From an uncultured Lachnospiraceae bacterium (GTDB lineage Bacteria; Bacillota_A; Clostridia; Lachnospirales; Lachnospiraceae), in assembly GCA_946621895.1 (NCBI GenBank), contig CAMOOZ010000005.1:1-6499 (forward strand): a stretch of DNA of 6,499 nucleotides, in the 5' to 3' direction. Position numbers and translations under genes: made by a program. The notes beneath the pieces are model-generated. The model searched no databases. It saw only the letters and a list, made by a program, of their open reading frames with translations, and was not told the DNA's origin. How positions within the stretch are numbered: position 1 is the first letter of the stretch; every line of letters begins with the position of its first letter. Below are positions 1 through 4,716 of this stretch, piece after piece.

Positions 1-757
1 CTGATGCGTCCTCTCCGGATTCTCCAAAGATTTCCTGCAGCAGCTCCCCGCGCATGGCAAAGACCGCATCCTCCTGTTCCTCCAGTTTTTCTTCCCCGGC
101 CCGGAGCGCCGCGTTTTGGGGATTTGCAGAAGAGCCCTCCGTATTTTCCGTATTTTCATCCCGCTTTTGGAGATTTCCCGCCATCTCCTCCAGCTCCAGA
201 TGATGCTTTTTCCTCCTGGCGGTCAATTCCATGCGCTTTGCATGGGTCAGCGCCAGCTGAAGCTCCTCCGCATCGCCGGCTTTTGCGGAAATTTTCCGTT
301 TCAGCTCCAGCACCTTCCTTTTTGCCGATAATACCGCCTGTCCGGCGCTTAGCGGGGTTTTCGCCCGCTGAATTTTGGAAGCGATCTCTTTATAATTGTA
401 GTTGACAGCCTCTTTTTCAGGATGCGCATCCTCCTCATCCTGCGTGCCGGAAAGCCCCGGCATGCCGGCTTTGTCCTCGTTTGGCATGACCGCAAAAGGA
501 TTTTCCTCCTGTGAACGGGTTTGCCGCAGGCTGCGGAGCATCCGCCGCATTTGCTGTGAAACAACAGGCTTTTCCAAAACAGCATCACCCTCGGGGAGGG
601 AAGCTCTGTTTACACGCTTTCCGAAGGGGGAGGACGAAACCCGGCCGTCCGCCGCATCTGCGGATGCTTCTTTCCTGATAACGGAGCTGTTTCCGGGAAG
701 ATATGGTGAATGCGGGGCATATGTACGATATGTGGGTATGGCGATCAGTCCTGTCAT
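1..757 (-). CDS. Conserved hypothetical protein, Lachnospiraceae type, C-terminus cut off by window edge
   Basis: Reading the minus strand from an ATG at 757 gives 252 sense codons with no stop before the left edge, so the gene is real but 3'-truncated. The start is set by AGGGAGG (767-773) 9 nt upstream. Residues 1-115 are polar and probably disordered (MTGLIAIPTYRTY start, then Ser/Pro/Glu-rich). A better-ordered core follows: NYNYKEIASKIQRAK (119-133), then a basic/acidic helical stretch to about 192 (SAKRKVLELKRKI, ELQLALTHAKRMELTARRKKHHLELEE) that looks like a coiled coil or helical hairpin, then an acidic Asn/Glu linker and another charged helix (218-248). From memory, this NYKEI / AKR.VL.LKRK / HAK.ME..A..K..HL core recurs in uncharacterised Lachnospiraceae proteins; I know no function. 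No signal peptide, membrane segment or catalytic motif is visible. It is transcribed divergently from the DUF6020 operon. Confidence 0.85.
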   Translation of the reverse strand, partial: MTGLIAIPTYRTYAPHSPYLPGNSSVIRKEASADAADGRVSSSPFGKRVNRASLPEGDAVLEKPVVSQQMRRMLRSLRQTRSQEENPFAVMPNEDKAGMPGLSGTQDEEDAHPEKEAVNYNYKEIASKIQRAKTPLSAGQAVLSAKRKVLELKRKISAKAGDAEELQLALTHAKRMELTARRKKHHLELEEMAGNLQKRDENTENTEGSSANPQNAALRAGEEKLEEQEDAVFAMRGELLQEIFGESGEDAS

Positions 758-766
758 CTCTTTCTA

Positions 767-773
767 CCTCCCT
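767..773 (-). promoter_or_regulatory. Ribosome binding site of the leftmost gene
   Basis: Read on the minus strand this is AGGGAGG, 9 nt before the ATG at 757. It fixes the start of the truncated left-edge gene. Confidence 0.8.
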
Positions 774-859
774 GTAGTGTGTCTGACATGCCATCCTCCA
801 TGATTGGCACAAAAAGAGATAAACCATGTTATCGTAAATATATTATCGGCTGTTTTGAC

Positions 860-885
860 ATCGTTCTTTAGGGAGACAGAACGAT
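860..885. repeat. Perfect 8-bp inverted repeat, possible operator
   Basis: ATCGTTCT (860-867) and AGAACGAT (878-885) are exact reverse complements separated by 10 nt. The right arm overlaps a second palindrome, AACGATCGTT (880-889). The centre-to-centre distance of 18 bp approaches two helical turns, which suits a dimeric regulator, and the site lies between divergent genes. There is no U-tract, so it is not a standard terminator. A regulatory role is inference. Confidence 0.4.
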
Positions 886-940
886 CGTTACAGTTCAGCC
901 CCGAGCCACGCACTTGCTGAGTGGATGCGGGCAATATATT

Positions 941-1020
941 CGGCTTGCAGGATTTGGCCGCCGCTGAAAGCGGGTCTCATCGCTAAAGGCGATAAGTGGA
1001 ATGGCCAAATCCCTGTTCCG
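941..1020 (+). other. Possible structured RNA: three-way-junction fold upstream of the DUF6020 operon
   Basis: GGATTTGGCC (950-959) pairs perfectly with GGCCAAATCC (1003-1012). The closing stem can extend outward through 947-949/1014-1016 with one bulge, then 941-943/1018-1020. Two short hairpins lie inside: CCGC-TGAAA-GCGG (961-973) and ATCGC-TAAAG-GCGAT (979-993). Together they form a paired stem with two branches, the layout of many riboswitch and small-RNA junctions. A further stem-loop at 898-932 (GCCC/GGGC with CCAC/GTGG inside) precedes it. It matches no riboswitch class I can recall. The strong promoter at 1027-1055 lies downstream, so this fold would be in the DUF6020 mRNA only if transcription began further upstream, for example at 804-832. 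Folding by eye does not prove conservation. Confidence 0.35.
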
Positions 1021-1026
1021 CCTGAC

Positions 1027-1055
1027 TTGTCAAAACAGAGCGCACCTCTTAAAAT
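1027..1055 (+). promoter_or_regulatory. Sigma-A-type promoter for the mini-ORF/DUF6020 operon
   Basis: TTGTCA (1027-1032) and TAAAAT (1050-1055) are separated by exactly 17 bp, and each box matches consensus at 5 of 6 positions. The predicted start near 1062 would leave a leader of about 55 nt before the 1117 ATG. This favours the 22-codon ORF over the longer open frame from 925 as the first cistron. Confidence 0.65.
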
Positions 1056-1101
1056 AGAGCAGGATAAAGAAGGCATTTTCACAGGCAAATTCCATCCGGT
1101 T

Positions 1102-1108
1102 AAGGAGG
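1102..1108 (+). promoter_or_regulatory. Ribosome binding site of the 22-codon ORF
   Basis: AAGGAGG sits 8 nt before the ATG at 1117 and is the strongest Shine-Dalgarno sequence in the window. No comparable site precedes the DUF6020 start at 1182, so ribosomes for that gene probably load here. Confidence 0.75.
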
Positions 1109-1116
1109 ACCAGGCG

Positions 1117-1185
1117 ATGGCAAGGGAAGAACAGGCTGCTATGATGATCGCTCAGTATATGGATTTTTATCTGATCATCGAATGA
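1117..1185 (+). CDS. 22-residue small ORF translationally coupled to the DUF6020 gene
   Basis: An ATG at 1117, 8 nt after AAGGAGG, opens 22 codons ending in TGA at 1183-1185. The stop overlaps the DUF6020 start as ATGA (1182-1185), the classic arrangement for translational re-initiation. The peptide begins MAREEQAAMMIAQ, continues YMDFYL and ends IIE: a charged N-terminus, then a short amphipathic or hydrophobic stretch, with three Met and two Tyr residues. It is too short for a clear membrane helix. The promoter at 1027-1055 would make it the first cistron. It may be a leader ORF that delivers ribosomes to the next gene, or a small protein that acts with the DUF6020 product; the sequence does not decide. 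The frame is open back to an ATG at 925, but that start lies upstream of the best promoter and lacks a ribosome binding site. Confidence 0.6.
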   Translation: MAREEQAAMMIAQYMDFYLIIE

Positions 1186-2627
1186 AGTCCCTGCTGCGAT
1201 CCTCCCTGCTTTTTCCCCTGCTCTGGCTTTTGCTGGCCCTTTGCTGGCTGCCGGCATATCTTGCCCTTTTCCCCGGCACCTTCGGCTATGACTCCTATGT
1301 GGAGCTCATGCAGTACGCCGGCGCTTTCCCTCTTTCCAATCATCATCCCGTCGCTCATGTTTTTCTTTTGGGGTGGACGCTTGATCTGGGGCACGCGCTT
1401 TTCGGAAGCTATAACGCAGGCATAGCGCTTTATACCGGGCTTCAGGGGCTTTTGCTGACCCTTGCCGAGGCGCTTTCCCTGTATTATCTTTTTCTGAAAA
1501 AAGTGCCCTTTTACCTGCTGATCCCGGGCTTCCTCTGGGCCGCCTTTAATCCCCTGCTTCCGATCCTTGGCTTTAATACGACAAAGGACATCCTGTTTGG
1601 CGCCTGCTTTCTCCTCTTTCAGCTGGCTTATGGAAACGCCCTTGTGGAAACGGGCGGGCTTCCCGGAAAGAAGGACAGCGTTTCCGAAAATGACGCCGGC
1701 ATTGCTTCCGCGGTCTCCGGGCGGCAGAATATGAAGCTGCCCCCTCTGATCCTTCTCGGAATCTCCTCCTTTCTGCTTTGCCTCACCCGAAAGCAGGGCA
1801 TCTATGTGCTGCTTGCCCTGCTTGTCATCACGCTTTTGCTGCATCTCCGGAGCCTGCGGAGGAAGCGCTCCTTTCTGCTGGCGATGCTTATCGGGGGCAG
1901 TGCCTTTTTCCTGTTGGAAAAGGCGCTGCTTTTCGGGCTGCAGATCCCGGACGGGGATCCCAGAGAGGCCTTGAGCCTTCCGATCCAGCAGCTGGCGGCC
2001 GTGACCAATGATCATTACCGGGGGATCGAGGAGAACCCGATCGATCCGGAGGACTTTGCGCTGGCGGAGCAGCTGATCCCGGAGGAATATCTGATCTGTT
2101 ACGAAGAGGACACGGCGGATCCCGTCAAGGCGGGCTTTCAGACGGAGGGCTTTATGGAAGACCCGGGGAAGTACATCAGCCTTTATTTCCGGCTTTTTGC
2201 CTCCTCTCCCAGGCGCTTTTTCGAGGTCTTCTGCAGCATGAACCGGCCTTATTTTGATTTGAGCGCAAACCGTTTCCGGGGGCTGATGACGGAAAATCTG
2301 ACGGATGAGGAAAACAGATGGGAAATCGGGCGGCAGAGCCTGCTGCCGGATTATGAACTATTTCTGGAGGACTATGCCGAAGACTCACCCGCTGCCCAGT
2401 GGACAGGCTCCATCATTCCCATCATCCTGACGCTTCTGCTGATCCTGGCCGGGATCCTTACCGGAAACAAGGCTGCGTTTCTCATAGCAATGCCCTGCAC
2501 ACTGTTTTTCGGGACGAACCTGCTGGGGCCCGTGGCGCTGGTGCGGTATTCCTATCCGCTTCTGCTCTCTGTGCCGCTGCTTTTCGGACTTCTCGGGAAA
2601 AGCCAGCTGGAGTTCTTTAAAAAATAA
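1182..2627 (+). CDS. DUF6020 family polytopic membrane protein, probable GT-C-like glycosyltransferase
   Basis: This 481-residue protein has roughly 11-12 hydrophobic segments (about 9-28, 57-75, 82-105, 109-128, 132-152, 186-221, 229-252, 409-427, 430-472) and a large hydrophilic region at about 253-405. Features I associate with DUF6020 are PGTFGYDS (31-38) after the first helix, HHPVAH (54-59), NTTKD (132-136), RKQGIY (203-208), LPIQQLAAV (266-274) and RYSYPLL near the C-terminus (455-461). The PG..GYDS and HPV motifs in the first outer loop resemble acceptor- or donor-binding loops of GT-C enzymes, so a polyprenyl-phosphate-linked sugar transferase for envelope glycans is a reasonable inference, not shown. 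The ATG overlaps the stop of the 22-codon ORF and has no ribosome binding site of its own. A hydrophilic, low-complexity loop at 155-185 between predicted helices may be lineage-specific. It ends 5 bp from the convergent radical SAM gene. Confidence 0.85.
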   Translation: MKSLLRSSLLFPLLWLLLALCWLPAYLALFPGTFGYDSYVELMQYAGAFPLSNHHPVAHVFLLGWTLDLGHALFGSYNAGIALYTGLQGLLLTLAEALSLYYLFLKKVPFYLLIPGFLWAAFNPLLPILGFNTTKDILFGACFLLFQLAYGNALVETGGLPGKKDSVSENDAGIASAVSGRQNMKLPPLILLGISSFLLCLTRKQGIYVLLALLVITLLLHLRSLRRKRSFLLAMLIGGSAFFLLEKALLFGLQIPDGDPREALSLPIQQLAAVTNDHYRGIEENPIDPEDFALAEQLIPEEYLICYEEDTADPVKAGFQTEGFMEDPGKYISLYFRLFASSPRRFFEVFCSMNRPYFDLSANRFRGLMTENLTDEENRWEIGRQSLLPDYELFLEDYAEDSPAAQWTGSIIPIILTLLLILAGILTGNKAAFLIAMPCTLFFGTNLLGPVALVRYSYPLLLSVPLLFGLLGKSQLEFFKK

Positions 2628-2632
2628 GTTCA

Positions 2633-3586
2633 TCACATATCCCAGAACGGAATAAAGCTCTCCTTTGCCGTTTCCCCCTCCTGCATGTAGGCCTGCTCCA
2701 CGCCAAGCTTCAGCGCGTAATCCAGCAGGCTGTCATATTCCCGCGGTGTGACCTTGCGCATAAGCTCCGGGAAGCCTGTCAGGTTTTCCACGATCGGCGT
2801 ATATTGATTCATCAGGGAAAGCCAGATCCGGTTTCCATAGGTTTGAAACAGATATCGAACGATCAGCTTTGCCTCCAAAAGCCCGCCGGGGAGCAGCAGA
2901 TGGCGCACCAGCACGCCCTTTTTCAGCATCCCGCGCTCATCAAAGCGGACAGACCCGGTCTGGCGGACCATTTCCGCGATCGCGGCCCTCGCCGTCTCCG
3001 GGTAATCCGACGCATTTGCATAACGGGCCGCTTTTTTCACGCTGAAAAATTTCAGATCAGGCAGGTAAACATCCACAAGGCCGTCGAGGCAGCTGAGCGC
3101 TTCCGGGTTTACATAAGATCCCGTATTCCAGACGAAGGGCAGCGGAAAGCCGGCGTTCTTTGCCTCCCGGATCGCGGCGGAAAGCACGGGGATATAGATG
3201 TCCCCCGTCACCAGATTGATATTGTTCGCGCCGTCGGAAAACAGCTCATCAAAGCGCTGTCTCAGTTCCCAGATGCCGCAGGGCCTGCCGGGAAGCCTCC
3301 TGGCGGCGTTCCCGCGCTTTTGTACGCCTGAGATCGCGTGATTCTGACAGAACACGCAGCCAAGGCTGCAGCCGGAAAAAAAGAGGGCCCCCGAGCCTTC
3401 CTTTCCGGAAATGCAGGGCTCCTCCCAGAAATGCAGCATGGCCTTGGCCAGAAGGGGTGTTTCTCCGGCAAGGCAGTAGCCTGGGCCCTTTTCTTCTGTG
3501 GCGGCAGCGGCATGGTTCCCGTTTGCGGCGCTTCTTTTCACATTACAGCGCCTGGGACAAAGCCTGCAGCCTTCAGGCATGCTCAT
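2633..3586 (-). CDS. PflX-like (COG1313) radical SAM protein
   Basis: The product resembles pyruvate-formate-lyase-activating enzyme homologues of the PflX/COG1313 group. Numbering from the upstream ATG at 3592, the radical SAM cluster motif is GCSLGCVFCQN, with C75, C79 and C82 (CxxxCxxC) to bind the 4Fe-4S cluster that cleaves S-adenosylmethionine. An N-terminal cysteine set (C9, C12, C16, C40), typical of the group, suggests a second metal site. Later family-like stretches are NINLVTGDIYIP (124-135), VWNTGSYVNPEAL (154-166), VDVYLPDLKF (173-182), LLLPGG (232-237) and a C-terminal SFIPFWD. At about 317-319 residues the length is normal. The start is placed at 3586 because GGAG (3594-3597) is 7 nt from that ATG but only 1 nt from the one at 3592. 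The radical substrate is unknown; the group is not established as a true PFL activase, and no glycyl radical enzyme is nearby. It lies downstream of the C_GCAxxG_C_C gene. Confidence 0.9.
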   Translation of the reverse strand: MSMPEGCRLCPRRCNVKRSAANGNHAAAATEEKGPGYCLAGETPLLAKAMLHFWEEPCISGKEGSGALFFSGCSLGCVFCQNHAISGVQKRGNAARRLPGRPCGIWELRQRFDELFSDGANNINLVTGDIYIPVLSAAIREAKNAGFPLPFVWNTGSYVNPEALSCLDGLVDVYLPDLKFFSVKKAARYANASDYPETARAAIAEMVRQTGSVRFDERGMLKKGVLVRHLLLPGGLLEAKLIVRYLFQTYGNRIWLSLMNQYTPIVENLTGFPELMRKVTPREYDSLLDYALKLGVEQAYMQEGETAKESFIPFWDM

Positions 3587-3592
3587 CACCAT

Positions 3593-3600
3593 TCTCCTTT
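3593..3600 (-). promoter_or_regulatory. Ribosome binding site deciding the radical SAM gene start
   Basis: Read on the minus strand this is AAAGGAGA. It directly abuts the first in-frame ATG (3592), too close for initiation, and is well spaced for the third codon (ATG at 3586). Confidence 0.65.
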
Positions 3601-3628
3601 TCCCGCAGACACTTCATGGCCGGGTTAC

Positions 3629-4048
3629 TTAACGGCCCTGGAGCTTTCCCCGTTCCCGCAGGATCCTTTCCACCAGATCGATGCACTCAAACACCAGCGC
3701 ATCGCAGTGGGTTTTTTTCTCTCCGCCCAGCTCCTTATTTCTCCTGAGCAGATCAGCACAGTCGAGCAGCCCTTCATGGTTTTCCCGAAGCGCCTGATAG
3801 TATTCTGACGGATCATCGATCCCAAAAAGCCCAAGCACAACGAGTCCTCCCGTGATCGCCCCACAGGCCGATGCTCTCTTCAGTCCTCCCCCGAAATTTG
3901 AGCAGATCCTCTCTGCCTGCTCCTCGGTGAGTCCGGCGTCCGCCGCAAAGGGCATGACCACGGACTGCCCGCAATTATAATGCGGCGATCGGGATGCCCT
4001 GAGTTCCTTCGCTCTTTCCAGATATTTGCTCAAAATGCCCTCCAGCAC
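3629..4048 (-). CDS. C_GCAxxG_C_C family putative redox protein
   Basis: This protein of up to 139 residues matches the C_GCAxxG_C_C family (TIGR01909/PF09719 type), small cysteine-rich proteins thought to be redox-active. Family signatures, numbered from the GTG at 4048, are HYNCGQSV (C26), ERICSNFGGG (C49), ACGAITGG (C62, the GCAxxG-like core, here ACGAITG), C97 in LLDCADL, C115 in KTHC and C121. The glycine-rich hydrophobic stretch at 63-76 is usual. The protein is soluble with no signal peptide. The outermost start is GTG at 4048, which has no Shine-Dalgarno. A TTG at 4031-4033 is preceded by GGAGGG (4038-4043) at good spacing and would give a 134-residue product; I consider that start at least as likely. 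An in-frame TGA upstream rules out a longer protein. Only 36-42 bp separate it from the PflX-like gene, so co-transcription is likely. Confidence 0.88.
   Translation of the reverse strand: MLEGILSKYLERAKELRASRSPHYNCGQSVVMPFAADAGLTEEQAERICSNFGGGLKRASACGAITGGLVVLGLFGIDDPSEYYQALRENHEGLLDCADLLRRNKELGGEKKTHCDALVFECIDLVERILRERGKLQGR
4038..4043 (-). promoter_or_regulatory. Internal GGAGGG supporting a TTG start for the C_GCAxxG_C_C gene
   Basis: Read on the minus strand, GGAGGG precedes TTG (4031-4033) by 4-5 nt, while the upstream GTG (4046-4048) has no purine-rich site. This suggests initiation at TTG. Confidence 0.45.
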
Positions 4049-4087
4049 GGTCTGAACCGTTGAATCCGGGTTGAATGGTTCTTTGTC

Positions 4088-4093
4088 AGTATA
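4088..4093 (-). promoter_or_regulatory. Possible -10 box for the redox/radical SAM unit
   Basis: TATACT on the minus strand matches the -10 consensus at 5 of 6 positions and lies about 40 nt upstream of the GTG at 4048. The hexamer 17 bp further upstream (GTGTGA) is a poor -35, so the promoter call is weak. Confidence 0.3.
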
Positions 4094-4237
4094 TTTTCAG
4101 TTATCCGGCGTCACACTGAAGGAAAGCCGATCCCTTCCTCCGGCCCTGCCGGGGAAAGCTCCGCCAGCATACCATATGCCATGAAGAAGGAAAGTATAAA
4201 TCGTTGAGGCTTCCTTGCGCACATTCTTTTTTTCCGT

Positions 4238-4243
4238 TAAAAT
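4238..4243 (+). promoter_or_regulatory. Possible -10 box immediately before the small membrane protein gene
   Basis: TAAAAT matches the -10 consensus at 5 of 6 positions. The hexamer 17 bp upstream (TTGCGC, 4215-4220) matches only the TTG of a -35. A start 7 nt after the box would fall on the A of ATG 4251. Confidence 0.35.
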
Positions 4244-4250
4244 AGATTCC

Positions 4251-4604
4251 ATGAGCAACGCCGGCAGAATCGCAAAAAAGCTGATGATCCCCCTCATCGC
4301 CATTGTGCTTTTCCTGATCTTTTTCCTGGACGACATCCTGATCCTCGGGGCAGTCTTTCACGGCGGAAGGGCAGGCGGCATCGTCGGCGCCTATATTCTT
4401 GTGATCCTGGCCTATATTGTGATCTTTCTGGCGTTTCCCGCGCTTCTCGGCGCGATATTCTCCGGCTATATGTTCATCCGGTCCATTCAGGAAAACGAAG
4501 ACTCCACCTCAAAGGCCTTCGCGGTGATCGCGGGCTTCCAGCTCCTGCTGGTAGTCTTCTTTTCCGTCCTGTCGGGGTATCTGATCAGCGTGCTGGGCAG
4601 GTAG
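4251..4604 (+). CDS. Small membrane protein of unknown function, three predicted helices
   Basis: From the ATG at 4251 the product is 117 residues. The basic N-terminus (SNAGRIAKK) is followed by three hydrophobic segments: about 11-33 (with an Asp pair at 27-28), 44-75, and 88-113. A short polar loop, RSIQENEDSTSK (77-88), separates the second and third. By the positive-inside rule the N-terminus would be cytoplasmic. I do not recognise the family. The ATG has no Shine-Dalgarno; instead TAAAAT (4238-4243) ends 7 nt before it, so the transcript could be leaderless. A competing start is TTG at 4215, which has GAGG (4206-4209) 5 nt upstream and would add 12 residues (129 total). The gene is divergent from the redox unit on its left and convergent with ilvB on its right, so it is probably monocistronic. 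A minus-strand ORF over its first part lacks comparable composition. Confidence 0.7.
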   Translation: MSNAGRIAKKLMIPLIAIVLFLIFFLDDILILGAVFHGGRAGGIVGAYILVILAYIVIFLAFPALLGAIFSGYMFIRSIQENEDSTSKAFAVIAGFQLLLVVFFSVLSGYLISVLGR

Positions 4605-4637
4605 AAGCCCACCTGTCAATGAAGAATTAAGGCGAGG

Positions 4638-4678
4638 CTCAACCGACCAAACAAATTCCATTTATTTGGTCGGTTGGG
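4638..4678. terminator. Long palindrome between convergent genes, probable bidirectional terminator without U-tract
   Basis: CAACCGACCAAA (4640-4651) pairs perfectly with TTTGGTCGGTTG (4665-4676). Two more pairs, one a U-G, extend the stem outward to 4638/4678. After one mismatch (4652/4664) the inner AAAT/ATTT (4653-4656/4660-4663) closes on a 3-nt TCC loop. The whole spans 41 nt with 18 pairs. It lies 33 bp after the stop of the membrane protein gene and 38 bp beyond the ilvB stop, so it can serve both. It lacks the expected run of T on either side; TATATATAT follows on the plus strand. A mobile or repeated palindromic element is an alternative. Confidence 0.55.
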
Positions 4679-4716
4679 TATATATATGATCTGCCAGTCA
4701 AAAGTCGCGGTCGGCC

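Larger units (their letters stand above)
758..1116. other. Divergent intergenic region, 359 bp
   Basis: This stretch separates the minus-strand gene starting at 757 from the plus-strand mini-ORF at 1117. It holds, from left to right: the leftmost gene's ribosome binding site; a weak plus-strand promoter candidate (TTGGCA at 804-809, 17 bp, TGTTAT at 827-832); a perfect 8-bp inverted repeat (860-867/878-885); a possible stem-loop (898-932); a three-way-junction-like fold (941-1020); a near-consensus promoter (1027-1055); and an AAGGAGG ribosome binding site (1102-1108). An open frame from 925 crosses it, but its residues look random and its ATG has no good ribosome binding site. No clear promoter for the leftmost gene could be picked out on the minus strand. 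Confidence 0.7.

Noticed and set aside
754..801. 16-codon minus-strand frame whose TGA overlaps the leftmost gene's ATG
   Set aside because: It has the same ATGA geometry as the mini-ORF at 1117 but no Shine-Dalgarno before its ATG, and the downstream gene has its own AGGGAGG. Probably chance.
4..803. Two plus-strand open frames of 133 residues each across the left end
   Set aside because: Composition is Pro/Arg/Ser-rich and random-looking. They lie opposite the minus-strand conserved gene, which has a clear ribosome binding site and coherent helices.
906..935. CCACGCACTTG considered as a c-di-GMP-I (GEMM) riboswitch start
   Set aside because: Only the CACGCAC fragment fits; the following GGGCAAACC, the tetraloop-receptor arrangement and the second helix are absent.
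925..1185. 86-residue plus-strand frame that includes the 22-codon ORF
   Set aside because: Its ATG has no good ribosome binding site, the best promoter (1027-1055) lies inside it, its upstream part overlaps the inverted-repeat fold and the residues look random. Only the last 22 codons are supported.
1167..2015. 282-residue minus-strand frame opposite the DUF6020 gene
   Set aside because: Rich in Gln, Lys and Gly with no hydrophobic core or motif; it is the antisense shadow of a membrane protein gene whose family motifs are clear.
4140..4152. CCGGC-CCT-GCCGG hairpin in the 4049-4250 gap
   Set aside because: A 5-bp stem with no T-run or positional logic; too weak to call a terminator.
4097..4361. 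Two minus-strand frames of 79 and 86 residues over the start of the small membrane protein gene
   Set aside because: They overlap each other and the plus-strand gene, are polar without motifs and have no ribosome binding site support.
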